64,000 nucleotides of DNA from Streptomyces oceani (GTDB taxonomy: Bacteria; Actinomycetota; Actinomycetes; Streptomycetales; Streptomycetaceae), in contig NZ_LJGU01000121.1 of assembly GCF_001751245.1 (NCBI RefSeq), forward strand, positions 1 through 64,000. Direction: 5' to 3'. The notes below the pieces were generated by a model that saw nothing but the letters and a program-made list of their open reading frames with translations, was not told the DNA's origin and did not search any database. Below are positions 9,210 to 19,025 of the stretch, in pieces. A program made the position numbers and the translations under genes. How positions within the stretch are numbered: position 1 is the stretch's first letter; each line of letters opens with the position of its first letter.

Positions 9210-10069
9210 CGGGTACGGGCGACCCGCACCCGGCGGGCGACGGCGTGCCCGAGGGGCGTGCGCGGCACCTGGACATCCGGGTGTCCGACCAGTTGCGGTT
9301 CTTCCTTCCCGTCCGCCACCGCGCAGGCCCGTCGGCGGAATCCGGACACGAGGGCGTACGGGACGGCGTGCGGTGGGCGTACGACGAGGAAGCAACCGTC
9401 GGCCATCTCGTGGAGGCCCTGGGCGTACCGCTTACCGAGGTGGGGGAGCTGCGCGCCGACGGGGCGCCGGTGCCGCCCTCGTACCGTCCCGCGCCCGGGT
9501 CGCACATCGCGGTGGAGAGCGTGCCGCGTCCGCAGCCGATGCCGTCCGCCGCGCCCTGGCCGCCGAGGTTCGTGCTGGACGTGCACCTGGGCGCGCTGGC
9601 GCGCCGACTGCGGCTCGTCGGCGTCGACACCGCCTACCGCAACGACGCCGCCGATCCGGAGCTGGTCACCCGGGCGAACGCCGAGCAGCGGATTCTGCTC
9701 ACCCAGGATCGCGGCCTGCTCCGCCGACGGGCGCTGTGGCTCGGCGCGTACGTCCGCGGCGGCAAACCGGACGAACAGCTGATGGACGTGCTGACCCGCT
9801 TCGATGTCCCTCTCGCCCCGTGGACCCGCTGCCCGTCCTGCAACGGCAGTCTGGTCCCGGTGGCCAAGGAGGACATCGCGGACCGCATCCCGCCGGGCAC
9901 ACGGCGTACGTACGACTCCTTCACCCGGTGCGACAGCTGCTCCCGGATCTTCTGGCCCGGCGCACACCACGCGCGGTTGGCCGAGCGGGTCACCGCGGCC
10001 CGGCGGATCAGCGCCGCCGCCAACGACGCGAGCGGCGCGGCACGGCGCGTACGACGACGGGGCCGGTGA
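9206..10069 (+). CDS. Mut7-C RNase domain protein with ubiquitin-like N-terminal domain
   Basis: A 287-residue protein coupled by a GTGA overlap to the acylphosphatase gene. Residues of about 20-110 resemble the Mut7-C ubiquitin-fold domain (LRFFLPVRHR... VEALGVPLTEVGEL). About residues 118-265 resemble the Mut7-C PIN-like RNase domain: FVLDVHLGALARRLRLVGVD, then ILLTQDRGLLRR with conserved Asp, and a zinc-type pair CPSCNGSL ... CDSCSRIFWPG. Its RNA target is unknown. It is convergent with glpD across 56 bases. Confidence 0.88.
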   Translation: MTGTGDPHPAGDGVPEGRARHLDIRVSDQLRFFLPVRHRAGPSAESGHEGVRDGVRWAYDEEATVGHLVEALGVPLTEVGELRADGAPVPPSYRPAPGSHIAVESVPRPQPMPSAAPWPPRFVLDVHLGALARRLRLVGVDTAYRNDAADPELVTRANAEQRILLTQDRGLLRRRALWLGAYVRGGKPDEQLMDVLTRFDVPLAPWTRCPSCNGSLVPVAKEDIADRIPPGTRRTYDSFTRCDSCSRIFWPGAHHARLAERVTAARRISAAANDASGAARRVRRRGR

Positions 10070-10125
10070 CACGCACCGACCCCGCCCCTACCACCCCAGC
10101 ACCCACCGTCCCCTTCGCTGGGCGG

Positions 10126-11754
10126 TCAGTCGGGCCGTTCGGCGAGCATCCGGGTGACCTCGTCCCGTACCGGCTCGGTGTCCAGCCCACGCACGGTCAG
10201 CGTGGTCCGGCGGCGCAGCACGTCCTCCACGGTCTCTGCCCACTCCTGGTCCCGGGCGTACGCCACCTGAGCCCAGATCTCCGGCCCGTTAGGGTGGATG
10301 CGCTCGCCCAGCGCCGGGTCCGCGCTCGCCAGTTCGGCGATCTCGAAGGCCAGCGAGCCGTAGTGGGTGGCCAGTTGGCGCGCCGTGTGCGGGTCCATCC
10401 GGCCGCCCGTCGCCCCGGAGTCGGCGAGCAGCCGATGCGCCACCGCGTCCGGGTTGGCCACGCCGGGCAGCGGCGTACGACGCACCAGCGAACCGACCGG
10501 GACCGGAACCGGGCCGCCGTCGGTACGGGAGAGGGCGCCGCTCGGCAGCTTGGCCAGCTTGTCCAGGACCGTACGACCGATGTGGCGGTAGGTCGTCCAC
10601 TTGCCACCGGCCACCGACAGCATGCCGGCCCGGCCCTCCGTGACGACGGTCTCGCGCCGGGCGGACTCCACGTCACCGGGCCCGCCCGGCAACACCCGCA
10701 GCCCGGCGAAGGCGTAGCTCAGCAGGTCCCGGGACAGGTGCTCGGGGCGTACGGACAGCGAGGCCTCGTCCAGGATCTGCTGGATGTCGGCCTCGGTGGC
10801 GCGGACCTCGGCCGGATCGCCCTCGTACGCCTCGTCGGTGGTGCCCAGCAGCAGTTGGTCCTCCCAGGGGAGGGCGAAGGTGATGCGGTACTTGTCCACC
10901 GGCGTGGCCATGGCGGCGCCCCAGGGCGCGCGCTGCCGGAGCACCAGGTGGGCCCCCTTGGACAGCCGGATGCTGGGCGCGACGCCCGGCTGCTCCAGCT
11001 CGCGCAGCCGGTCCACCCAGGGGCCGGTCGCGTTGAGCACCAGCCGGGCGTCCACCCCGAAGTCGGCCTGCTCCAGCCGGTCGTGCAGCTCCGCGCCGGA
11101 GACCCGGCCACGGGTGAACCGCAACCCCTGGACCTCGGCGTGGTTGAGGACCACCGCCCCGGCCTCCACAGCGGCCCGTACGGTCATCACGGCCATCCGG
11201 GAGTCGTTCATCTGGTGGTCGCCGAAGACCGCCACGGAGCTGAGGTTCTCCGTACGCAGGCCCGGGTTGGCGGCGGCCGCCTTCGAACGCCGGATGACCC
11301 GCCCGACTCCGTCGCCGAACCCGGAGAGCGCGGAGTAGGCGAAGACGCCCGCGCCCAGCTTCGCCGCGCCGTGCGGCGCGCCCTTGTAGACGGGGACGTA
11401 GAACGGCAGCGGGCGCACCAGGTGCGGCGCCACGTCCCTGGCGAGGACCCGCCGCTCCTGGTGGTTCTCCGCCACCAGCCGGACCGCGCCGGTCTGGAGG
11501 TAGCGGAGACCGCCGTGCACGAGCTTGGACGACGCGGACGAGGTGGCGCCGGCGAAGTCGCCCGCGTCCACCATCGCCACCCGCAGTCCGGACTGCGCCG
11601 CGTGCCAGGCGACCGAGGTCCCCAGAATGCCGCCGCCGATGACCAGTAGGTCGTACGTCGTACCGGCGAGCCGATCTCTGGTCTCGGCCCGGCTCGCGCG
11701 GCTGCCGGCGGCGGGTCGCGCCCCGGGGACGGGGACGCTGTGGGTGGTGCTCAA
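10126..11754 (-). CDS. glpD: Glycerol-3-phosphate dehydrogenase
   Basis: GlpD oxidises sn-glycerol-3-phosphate to dihydroxyacetone phosphate with FAD at the membrane and passes electrons to quinone. The roughly 542-residue protein has the FAD-binding motif in DLLVIGGGILGTSVAWHAA, the SASSKLVHGGLRYLQ block and AGGKWTTYR toward the C-terminal domain. I chose a TTG at 11754, five bases after the glpK stop, with GAGGAG at the end of glpK as ribosome-binding site; a CTG at 11763 is possible. It is last in the leftward gylR-glpF-glpK-glpD block. Confidence 0.93.
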   Translation of the reverse strand: MSTTHSVPVPGARPAAGSRASRAETRDRLAGTTYDLLVIGGGILGTSVAWHAAQSGLRVAMVDAGDFAGATSSASSKLVHGGLRYLQTGAVRLVAENHQERRVLARDVAPHLVRPLPFYVPVYKGAPHGAAKLGAGVFAYSALSGFGDGVGRVIRRSKAAAANPGLRTENLSSVAVFGDHQMNDSRMAVMTVRAAVEAGAVVLNHAEVQGLRFTRGRVSGAELHDRLEQADFGVDARLVLNATGPWVDRLRELEQPGVAPSIRLSKGAHLVLRQRAPWGAAMATPVDKYRITFALPWEDQLLLGTTDEAYEGDPAEVRATEADIQQILDEASLSVRPEHLSRDLLSYAFAGLRVLPGGPGDVESARRETVVTEGRAGMLSVAGGKWTTYRHIGRTVLDKLAKLPSGALSRTDGGPVPVPVGSLVRRTPLPGVANPDAVAHRLLADSGATGGRMDPHTARQLATHYGSLAFEIAELASADPALGERIHPNGPEIWAQVAYARDQEWAETVEDVLRRRTTLTVRGLDTEPVRDEVTRMLAERPD

Positions 11755-11759
11755 GCTGA

Positions 11760-13283
11760 TCAGTTCTCCTCTTCGATCCAGCCCATGGTCCGTTGGACGG
11801 CCTTGAGCCAGTTGTTGTATTCCCTCTCCCGGGTCTCCACGTCCAGCCGCGGCGTCCATTCCGCGGCACGCTTCCAGTTGGCCCGGAGGGCGTCGGTGTC
11901 CGGCCAGAAACCGACGGCCAGCCCCGCGGCGTACGCGGCGCCGAGGCAGGTGGTCTCGGCGACCAGCGGGCGTACCACCGGTGCGTCGAGGAAGTCGGAG
12001 ATCGTCTGCATCAGCAGGTTGTTGGAGGTCATGCCGCCGTCCACGCGTACGGACGACAGCTCGACGCGGGAGTCCTTCTGCATCGCGTCGACGATCTCCC
12101 GGGTCTGCCAGGCGGTCGCCTCCAGGACCGCCCGGGCCAGGTGGGCCTTGGTGACGTACCGGGTGAGGCCGGCGATGACGCCGCGGGCGTCCGAGCGCCA
12201 GTACGGCGCGAAGAGCCCGGAGAAGGCTGGCACGAAATAGGCGCCGCCGTTGTCCTCCACGGAACTGGCGAGGGTCTCGATCTCGGCCGCGCTGTTGATC
12301 AGGCCCATCTGGTCCCGCATCCACTGCACGAGCGAGCCGGTGACCGCGATGGAGCCCTCGAGGGCGTAGACCGGCTTCTGGTTCCCGATCCGGTAACCGA
12401 CGGTCGTCAGCAGCCCGTTGTAGGAGTTGACCGCCTCCTCACCGGTGTTCATCAGCAGGAAGGTGCCGGTGCCGTAGGTCGACTTGGCTTCGCCGGGGGA
12501 GTAGCAGGTCTGGCCGAACAGCGCCGCCTGCTGGTCACCCAGCGCGGACGCGACCGGGACCCCGGCGAGCTCGCCCCGGGCCTCGCCGTACACCTCCGCG
12601 GAGGAGCGGATCTCGGGGAGCACCTCCATCGGCACGCCCATGGAGGCGCAGATCTTCGGGTCCCACTCCATGGTCTGCAGGTTCATCAGCATGGTGCGGG
12701 AGGCGTTGGTCACATCCGTGACGTGTACGCCGCCGTCCACCCCGCCCGTGAGGTTCCAGATCACCCAGGAGTCCATGGTGCCGAAGAGCAGCTCGCCACG
12801 CTCGGCGCGCTCCCGCAGCCCGTCGACGTTGTCCAGCAGCCAGCGGATCTTCGGGCCGGCGAAGTAGGAGGCCAGGGGCAGACCGGTCTCCCGGCGGAAC
12901 CGGTCCTGGCCGACGTTGCGGCCGAGCTCCCTGCACAGCGCGTCCGTCCGGGTGTCCTGCCAGACGAGGGCGTTGTGCACCGGCTGCCCGGTCGCCTTGT
13001 CCCACAACAGGGTGGTCTCACGCTGGTTGGTGATGCCCAGGGCGCGTACGTCGGACCGTGTGATGCCTGCCTTGTCCAGCGCCCCCGAGACGACGAGCTG
13101 GACGTTCGTCCAGATCTCCGCGGCGTCGTGCTCCACCCACCCGGGCTTGGGCAGGATCTGCTCGTGCTCCTTCTGGTCCACCGAGACGATCCGGCCGTCC
13201 TGGTCGAAGACGATGCAACGGCTGGACGTGGTGCCTTGGTCGATGGCCGCGATGAACGGGCCGGTGGAGTGCGTGTCACTCAT
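11760..13283 (-). CDS. glpK: Glycerol kinase
   Basis: GlpK phosphorylates glycerol to glycerol-3-phosphate with ATP, the substrate of the neighbouring GlpD. The 507-residue protein shows FGGY-kinase motifs: [16 protein letters not shown] (phosphate loop), [10 protein letters not shown], the [14 protein letters not shown]ase block and [14 protein letters not shown]. It lies between glpF (91 bases upstream) and glpD (almost contiguous downstream). Length and motifs are those of a functional enzyme. Confidence 0.96.
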   Translation of the reverse strand: MSDTHSTGPFIAAIDQGTTSSRCIVFDQDGRIVSVDQKEHEQILPKPGWVEHDAAEIWTNVQLVVSGALDKAGITRSDVRALGITNQRETTLLWDKATGQPVHNALVWQDTRTDALCRELGRNVGQDRFRRETGLPLASYFAGPKIRWLLDNVDGLRERAERGELLFGTMDSWVIWNLTGGVDGGVHVTDVTNASRTMLMNLQTMEWDPKICASMGVPMEVLPEIRSSAEVYGEARGELAGVPVASALGDQQAALFGQTCYSPGEAKSTYGTGTFLLMNTGEEAVNSYNGLLTTVGYRIGNQKPVYALEGSIAVTGSLVQWMRDQMGLINSAAEIETLASSVEDNGGAYFVPAFSGLFAPYWRSDARGVIAGLTRYVTKAHLARAVLEATAWQTREIVDAMQKDSRVELSSVRVDGGMTSNNLLMQTISDFLDAPVVRPLVAETTCLGAAYAAGLAVGFWPDTDALRANWKRAAEWTPRLDVETREREYNNWLKAVQRTMGWIEEEN

Positions 13284-13374
13284 GGGGTGCTCCGGTATCT
13301 GGTGGTCGGTCGGTGGCCGCCGAGGACTGTCGGACGTACGCGACCGTACGGGCTGGCTTCCGGGAGGGCGCGGC

Positions 13375-14160
13375 TCAGGCGAAGGCGATGTTGTAGAGGC
13401 CGCCGGCCAGCGCGCCGCCGATCAACGGTCCGGCGACCGGCACCCACGCGTAACTCCAGTCGGAGCTGCCCTTGTTGGGGAGTGGCAGCGCGGCGTGCAC
13501 GAGTCGTGGGCCGAGGTCGCGGGCCGGGTTGATGGCGTACCCGGTGGGACCGCCGAGGGACAGGCCGATGCTGACCACGACGAGGGCGGTGATCAGCGCG
13601 CCGAGGGCGCCGAGGCCGTCTCCGTCCTGGTTCAGGCCCTGCGTGAGGATGGCGATGACCAGCACGGTGGTGGCGATGATCTCCGTGACGAGGTTCTGCC
13701 AGGAGTTCCGGATCTCCGGTGCGGTGGAGAAGATGCCCAGTACGGGGCCGGGCTCGTCCCGCTTCGGCGCGGTGGCCGACCCCGCCGGCTCGGCGGCGTC
13801 CGACTGCCGTGCGGTGAGGTGGTCGAGGAACTGGCCGTAGTAGGAGAGCCAGACCAGCGTCGCACCGAGCATCGCGCCGATCATCTCGGAGAGGATGTAG
13901 AGCGGTACGTCGCTCCACTCGGTGCCGCCCTCGATGGCCAGGCCGATGGTCACCGCGGGGTTGAGGTGGGCGCCGGAGACACCGATGGCGATGTACGCGC
14001 CGGTGAGCACCGCGAAGCCCCAACCGAAGGCGATCGCGACCCAGCCGGCCTCGAACGCCTTGGAGCGTTTGAACGTGACCGCGGCGCACACGCCGCCACC
14101 GAGGAGGACCAGCACCGCGGTGCCGACCACCTCGCCAATGAATATGTCGGAGCTGGGCAC
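13375..14160 (-). CDS. glpF: Glycerol facilitator (MIP/aquaporin family)
   Basis: A 261-residue membrane channel for glycerol uptake with six predicted transmembrane helices. Both half-helix motifs are present: [11 protein letters not shown] in the first half and [14 protein letters not shown] in the second, the Asp after NPAR being typical of glycerol-conducting members. A hydrophilic segment of about 30 residues between helices is longer than usual. The GTG at 14160 is preceded by AAAGGAG, so the Asp/Pro-Leu repeats upstream (a GATCGAGCG tandem) are probably leader, not protein. A candidate GylR operator lies about 90 bases upstream. Confidence 0.93.
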   Translation of the reverse strand: MPSSDIFIGEVVGTAVLVLLGGGVCAAVTFKRSKAFEAGWVAIAFGWGFAVLTGAYIAIGVSGAHLNPAVTIGLAIEGGTEWSDVPLYILSEMIGAMLGATLVWLSYYGQFLDHLTARQSDAAEPAGSATAPKRDEPGPVLGIFSTAPEIRNSWQNLVTEIIATTVLVIAILTQGLNQDGDGLGALGALITALVVVSIGLSLGGPTGYAINPARDLGPRLVHAALPLPNKGSSDWSYAWVPVAGPLIGGALAGGLYNIAFA

Positions 14161-14203
14161 CCGGTGACTCCTTTGTCCTTGGTCCAGAGATGAGGAAGGG
14201 TCG

Positions 14204-14229
14204 AGCGGATCGAGCGGATCGAGCGGGGC
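14204..14229. repeat. Short tandem repeat in the glpF leader
   Basis: Three consecutive copies of a 9-bp unit (GATCGAGCG or its rotation) lie between the glpF start and the candidate GylR operator, in the transcribed leader. No function is evident; the copy number could vary by slippage. Confidence 0.6.
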
Positions 14230-14251
14230 GAGTGGATCAGCCCGTCCGATG

Positions 14252-14266
14252 TTCGACAATGTCGAC
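14252..14266. promoter_or_regulatory. Candidate GylR operator upstream of glpF
   Basis: TTCGACAATGTCGAC is close to the palindrome TTCGACA-A-TGTCGAA. Nearly the same sequence occurs once more, at 15170-15185 upstream of gylR. Two matching sites in front of an IclR-type regulator and its neighbouring glycerol operon point to GylR. S. coelicolor GylR is known to repress both gylCAB and itself; the site assignment here is inferred. Confidence 0.65.
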
Positions 14267-14351
14267 CGCCGGACGGCAGTCTTGTCCCTGGGGTGTTCCT
14301 CGTCAAGGGAAAGAACCGCAGCACTTCCGCGTGGTCATGGGCCGATACCGG

Positions 14352-15134
14352 CTACGCGCGGGCGGGGGCGGACAGACCCGAGCCGAGATCCCGGGAGACG
14401 GCACGCGCGCAGTCCCGTACGGCCGCCACCACGCGCGGTCGGAGGGTGTCGGCTTCCTCACACACCCGCTCCACGGCCCCGGTGATGCCGACCGCCCCGA
14501 CCGGCATTCGGCGCCGGTCGTGCACGGGCGCCGCGACGGAGGCCAACCCCTCCCAGGTCTCCTCGACATCGCTGGCCCAGCCGCGCGCCCGGGTGGCTTC
14601 CAACACCGACTCGAACTGCTCGGCGCCGGTCACCGTGCGGTCCGTGAACGCGCCGCGGGCCTCGTCGAAGGCCTCGCTGTGCGCCACCGGATCGTAGGCA
14701 CACAGCACCTTGCCCAGCGCGGTGCTGTGCAGCGGCTGCATGGCGCCGACCTCGAGGACCTGCCGGCTGTCGTCGGGCCGGAAGACGTGGTGGACGATCA
14801 ACACGCCCTGCTGGTGCAGCACGCCCAGGTACACGCTCTCGCCACTGGAGCGGGCCAGGTCATCCGTCCACACGAGGGCGCGGGCGCGCAACTCGTGCAC
14901 GTCCAGATAGCTGTTGCCCAGCCGGAGCAGCTCCGCGCCCAGGGTGTACTTCCCGGTGTTCCCGTCCTGCTCGACGAAGCCCTCCTGCTGGAGGGTACGG
15001 ATCAGGCCGTGGGTGGTCCCCTTGGCCAGACCGAGCGCGGAGGCCATGTCGGACAGGCCCAGCCGCCGCTCGCCACCGGCCAGCAGGCGTAGTACCGCCG
15101 CCGCGCGCTCCAGCGACTGGATACTCCGGGCCAT
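14352..15134 (-). CDS. gylR: IclR-family regulator of the glycerol operon (GylR)
   Basis: A 260-residue IclR-type transcription factor: an N-terminal winged helix-turn-helix (MARSIQSLERAAAVLRLL ... LSDMASALGLAKGTTHGLIRTL, residues about 1-65) followed by an IclR effector domain (ALGKVLCAYDP, GWASDVEETWEGLASVAAPV). The ATG at 15134 has GGAGG seven bases upstream. In S. coelicolor GylR represses the glycerol genes and is relieved by glycerol-3-phosphate. Its position directly upstream of glpF-glpK-glpD and the shared palindromes support the same role here. Confidence 0.93.
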   Translation of the reverse strand: MARSIQSLERAAAVLRLLAGGERRLGLSDMASALGLAKGTTHGLIRTLQQEGFVEQDGNTGKYTLGAELLRLGNSYLDVHELRARALVWTDDLARSSGESVYLGVLHQQGVLIVHHVFRPDDSRQVLEVGAMQPLHSTALGKVLCAYDPVAHSEAFDEARGAFTDRTVTGAEQFESVLEATRARGWASDVEETWEGLASVAAPVHDRRRMPVGAVGITGAVERVCEEADTLRPRVVAAVRDCARAVSRDLGSGLSAPARA

Positions 15135-15169
15135 CGCGGAACCTCCGTGACCTGCTGTGCCTGTGCTGA

Positions 15170-15185
15170 TTCGACAATGCCGAAC
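15170..15185. promoter_or_regulatory. Candidate GylR operator upstream of gylR
   Basis: TTCGACAATGCCGAAC shares 14 of 16 positions with the site upstream of glpF and fits the same palindrome TTCGACA-N-TGTCGAA. It lies about 35 bases before the gylR start, consistent with autoregulation. Confidence 0.65.
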
Positions 15186-15362
15186 GTTATCGCTTGACAC
15201 CGGTCGTTGGAAGTCGGCCCCGGCCCGGCCTGCGGCCTTCCTGCGGCATTCCCGGGGGTGTGTACCCGATGCGCTCTTGCCGTGCCCGCTACGCTTGCAC
15301 TCGTGCGCTGTTCCACTGAACCGCGCAAAGCCGACAGCCGTCGCACTCCAGGGAGCATTTCC

Positions 15363-18300
15363 ATGGCCTTGCCCAGTAGCTCGTCCACCAGCACGAACGC
15401 CCGTGCCGACGCCCTCCGTGAGGCACTCGCCTCCCGAGTGGTCGTCGCCGACGGCGCGATGGGGACGATGCTCCAGGAACAGGACCCCTCGATGGAGGAC
15501 TTCCAGCAGCTCGAGGGCTGTAACGAGATCCTGAACGTCACCCGTCCGGACATCGTCGCCTCCGTGCACCGCGCCTACTTCGAGGTGGGCGTCGACTGCG
15601 TGGAGACGAACACCTTCGGCGCGAACTTCGCGGCCCTCGCGGAGTACGACATCACGGACCGGAACTTCGAGCTGTCCGAGGCCGGCGTGGCCATCGCGCG
15701 CTCGGTCGCCGACGAGTTCACCGCCACGGACGACCGGATGCGCTGGGTGCTCGGGTCGATGGGACCGGGCACGAAGCTGCCGACGCTGGGCCACGCGCCG
15801 TACGCGCGGCTGCGGGACGCCTACCAGCAGAACGCCGAGGGCATGATCTCCGGCGGCGCCGACGCCCTCCTGGTGGAGACGACCCAGGACCTGTTGCAGA
15901 CGAAGGCCGCCGTGCTGGGTGCTCGGCGAGCCCTGGAGGCCACCGGCTCGAACCTCCCGGTGCTGTGCTCCGTGACCGTGGAGACGACCGGCACCATGCT
16001 GCTGGGTTCCGAGATCGGCGCGGCACTGACCGCCCTGGAGCCGCTCGGGATCGACATGATCGGGCTGAACTGCGCCACCGGGCCCGCGGAGATGAGCGAA
16101 CACCTGCGCTACCTGGCGCAGCACGCCCGCGTCCCGGTGTCGTGCATGCCGAACGCCGGTCTGCCGGTGCTCGGCAAGAACGGCGCGCACTACCCGCTGA
16201 CCGCCCCCGAACTGGCCGACGCCCACGAGGGCTTCGTCGCCGACTACGGTCTCTCGCTGGTGGGCGGATGCTGCGGCACGACACCGGAGCATCTGCGCCA
16301 GCTGGTGGAGCGGGTCCGCGAACAGCAGCCCGGCGAGCGCACGCCGACTCCGGAGCCGGCCGCGGCCTCGCTGTACCAGAGCGTGCCCTTCCGACAGGAC
16401 GCGTCGTACCTCGCCATCGGGGAGCGTACGAACGCCAACGGGTCGAAGAAGTTCCGTACGGCGATGCTCGAGGGCCGCTGGGACGACTGTGTGGACATGG
16501 CGCGTAACCAGATCAAGGAGGGCGCGCACCTGCTCGACCTCTGCGTCGACTACGTCGGCCGGGACGGCGCCGAGGACATGGCCGAGCTGGCGGGGCGCTT
16601 CGCCACCGCCTCCACGCTGCCGATCGTGCTCGACTCGACCGAGGTCGCCGTACTGCGCGCGGGACTGGAGAAGCTGGGCGGCCGTGCCGTGCTGAACTCC
16701 GTCAACTACGAGGACGGCGCCGGTCCCGAGTCCCGGTTCGCACAGGTGACCGCGCTGGCCGCGGAGCACGGCGCGGCACTGATCGGCCTGACGATCGACG
16801 AGGACGGGCAGGCCCGTACGGCGGAGCACAAGGTGGCCATCGCCGAGCGGCTCATCGAGGACCTGGGCACGAACTGGGGCATCCGGGAGTCGGATCTCCT
16901 CATCGACTGCCTCACCTTCACCATCTGCACCGGGCAGGAGGAATCGCGCAAGGACGGCGTCGCCACGATCGAGGCGATCCGGGAGCTGAAGCGGCGCCAC
17001 CCGGACGTACAGACCACGCTCGGCCTGTCGAACATCTCCTTCGGACTGAACCCGGCCGCCCGGGTGGTCCTCAACTCGGTGTTCCTGGACGAGTGCGTGA
17101 AGGCCGGTCTGGACTCCGCGATCGTGCACGCCTCGAAGATCCTGCCGATCGCCCGGCTGGACGAGGAGCAGGTCAAGGTCGCGCTGGACCTGATCTACGA
17201 CCGGCGTGCGGAGGGTTACGATCCACTGTCCCGCCTGCTGGAGATGTTCCAGGGGGTGGACGCGAAGTCCATGCAGGACTCTCGTGCCGAGGAGATGGCC
17301 GCGCTTCCGCTGGAGGAGCGGCTGCAGCAGCGCGTCATCGACGGTGAGGGCAAGGGCCTGGAACAGGACCTGGACGAGGCCATGCTGGAACGGCCGGCCC
17401 TGGAGATCGTCAACAACACGCTGCTGGCCGGCATGAAGGTGGTCGGTGAGCTGTTCGGCTCCGGACAGATGCAGCTGCCCTTCGTGCTGCAGTCCGCCGA
17501 GGTGATGAAGACGGCGGTGGCCTATCTGGAACCGCACATGGAGAAGTCCGAGGACGACTCGGGCAAGGGGACCATCGTGCTGGCCACCGTGCGCGGGGAC
17601 GTGCACGACATCGGGAAGAACCTGGTCGACATCATCATGTCGAACAACGGCTACAACGTGGTCAACCTCGGCATCAAGCAGCCCGTCGCCGCCATCCTGG
17701 ACGCGGCGGAGGAGAACAAGGCGGACGTGATCGGCATGTCCGGGCTGCTGGTCAAGTCCACCGTGATCATGAAGGAGAACCTCGAGGAGCTCAACTCCCG
17801 CCGGATGGCCGGGGACTTCCCCGTCATCCTGGGCGGCGCGGCGCTGACCCGCGCGTACGTCGAGCAGGACCTGCACGAGATCTACGAGGGCGAGGTCCGC
17901 TACGCCAAGGACGCGTTCGAGGGGCTGCGGCTGATGGACGCGCTGATGGACGTCAAGCGCGGCGTCCCCGGCGCCACGCTGCCGGAGCTGAAGCAACGTC
18001 GGGTGCCGAAGCGGGACATCGAGTTCGAGGACGAGCCCCCGAACGACGGCTCGATCCGCTCGGACGTCGCCACGGACGTGCCGGTGCCCGCACCGCCGTT
18101 CTGGGGCAGCCGGGTGATCAAGGGTATCCAGCTTGCGGACTACGCGTCCTGGCTGGACGAGGGCGCGCTGTTCAAGGGTCAGTGGGGGCTCAAGGAGTCC
18201 CGCAAGGGAGGCGGTCCCAGCTACCAGGACCTGGTCGAGTCCGAGGGCCGTCCGCGGCTACGGGGCTGGTTGGACAAGCTGCAGACGGACAACCTGCTGG

Positions 18301-18878
18301 AAGCCGCTGTCGTACAGGGCTACTTCCCGTGCCACTCCAAGGGCGACGATCTGATCGTCCTGAACGACGACGGCAGCGAGCGCACCCGGTTCACCTTCCC
18401 GCGCCAGCGCCGGGGCCGTCGGCTGTGCCTGGCCGACTTCTTCCGCCCGGAGGACAGCGGGGAGACAGACGTCGTGGGCTTCCAGGTGGTCACGGTCGGC
18501 AGCCGGATCGGCGAGGCGACCGCCGAGCTGTTCGCCAGCAACTCCTACCGGGACTACCTCGAACTGCACGGCCTGTCCGTCCAGTTGGCGGAGGCACTGG
18601 CTGAGTACTGGCACGCCCGGGTGCGTTCGGAACTCGGATACTCCGGGCAGGACCCGACCGAGATGGCGGACATGTTCGCGGTGAAGTACCGCGGCGCGCG
18701 GTTCTCTCTCGGTTACGGCGCCTGCCCCAATCTGGAGGACCGGGCGAAGATCGCGGAGCTGCTCCAGCCGGAGCGCATCGGCGTGGAGCTGTCCGAGGAG
18801 TTCCAGTTGCACCCAGAGCAGTCGACTGACGCGATCGTGCTGCACCACCCGGAGGCGAACTACTTCAACGCCCGGTGA
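15363..18878 (+). CDS. metH: Cobalamin-dependent methionine synthase
   Basis: MetH transfers a methyl group from methyltetrahydrofolate to homocysteine through methylcobalamin. The 1171-residue protein keeps all four modules in order: the homocysteine domain with zinc cysteines in LNCATG (about 236) and GGCCGTTP (about 302-303), the folate-binding domain (IGERTNANGSKKF), the cap plus B12 domain with the cobalt-ligand His in DVHDIGKN (about 748), and a C-terminal AdoMet reactivation domain (GYGACPNLEDRAKIAELLQP). The ATG at 15363 follows AGGGAGC. It is divergent from gylR. I looked for but could not support a cobalamin riboswitch in the 228-base upstream gap. Confidence 0.97.
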   Translation: MALPSSSSTSTNARADALREALASRVVVADGAMGTMLQEQDPSMEDFQQLEGCNEILNVTRPDIVASVHRAYFEVGVDCVETNTFGANFAALAEYDITDRNFELSEAGVAIARSVADEFTATDDRMRWVLGSMGPGTKLPTLGHAPYARLRDAYQQNAEGMISGGADALLVETTQDLLQTKAAVLGARRALEATGSNLPVLCSVTVETTGTMLLGSEIGAALTALEPLGIDMIGLNCATGPAEMSEHLRYLAQHARVPVSCMPNAGLPVLGKNGAHYPLTAPELADAHEGFVADYGLSLVGGCCGTTPEHLRQLVERVREQQPGERTPTPEPAAASLYQSVPFRQDASYLAIGERTNANGSKKFRTAMLEGRWDDCVDMARNQIKEGAHLLDLCVDYVGRDGAEDMAELAGRFATASTLPIVLDSTEVAVLRAGLEKLGGRAVLNSVNYEDGAGPESRFAQVTALAAEHGAALIGLTIDEDGQARTAEHKVAIAERLIEDLGTNWGIRESDLLIDCLTFTICTGQEESRKDGVATIEAIRELKRRHPDVQTTLGLSNISFGLNPAARVVLNSVFLDECVKAGLDSAIVHASKILPIARLDEEQVKVALDLIYDRRAEGYDPLSRLLEMFQGVDAKSMQDSRAEEMAALPLEERLQQRVIDGEGKGLEQDLDEAMLERPALEIVNNTLLAGMKVVGELFGSGQMQLPFVLQSAEVMKTAVAYLEPHMEKSEDDSGKGTIVLATVRGDVHDIGKNLVDIIMSNNGYNVVNLGIKQPVAAILDAAEENKADVIGMSGLLVKSTVIMKENLEELNSRRMAGDFPVILGGAALTRAYVEQDLHEIYEGEVRYAKDAFEGLRLMDALMDVKRGVPGATLPELKQRRVPKRDIEFEDEPPNDGSIRSDVATDVPVPAPPFWGSRVIKGIQLADYASWLDEGALFKGQWGLKESRKGGGPSYQDLVESEGRPRLRGWLDKLQTDNLLEAAVVQGYFPCHSKGDDLIVLNDDGSERTRFTFPRQRRGRRLCLADFFRPEDSGETDVVGFQVVTVGSRIGEATAELFASNSYRDYLELHGLSVQLAEALAEYWHARVRSELGYSGQDPTEMADMFAVKYRGARFSLGYGACPNLEDRAKIAELLQPERIGVELSEEFQLHPEQSTDAIVLHHPEANYFNAR

Positions 18879-18960
18879 GATCGTCGGGTAACCGGGCACC
18901 GGGGCCGCGAGCCGTTCGCGGCCGGGTGAGCTGATCGTCGTACACTTGTCGGTCCGGACG

Positions 18961-19002
18961 CGGCCGGTTGCCCGCTGGTACAGGCCAGTGGGCAACCGGC
19001 CG
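18961..19002. terminator. Long hairpin between metH and the HAD gene
   Basis: A perfect 13-bp stem (CGGCCGGTTGCCC / GGGCAACCGGCCG) continues through a G-U pair and four more pairs (CTGG / CCAG) to a six-base loop. It is followed by CGCGGCTTTCTC, only weakly U-rich. It lies 82 bases after the metH stop and ends 24 bases before the next start, so it could terminate metH or act as a 5' structure on the HAD mRNA. Confidence 0.7.
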
Positions 19003-19025
19003 CGGCTTTCTCAGGAGGTGTGTGT

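Noticed and set aside
15135..15362. Possible cobalamin or SAM-type riboswitch upstream of metH
   Set aside because: I could not find a B12-box-like or SAM-box-like core in the 228 bases; only the gylR side operator and a normal ribosome-binding site are supported.
14352..17996. Very long minus-strand open frame (over 1200 codons) covering gylR and metH
   Set aside because: It is the antisense frame of metH, kept open by high GC; only the part 14352-15134 is a gene (gylR).
18940..18960. Possible PafBC damage-response promoter (TTGTCGG-type element) upstream of the HAD gene
   Set aside because: TTGTCGGTC is present, but the correctly spaced TAnnnT -10 element is absent.
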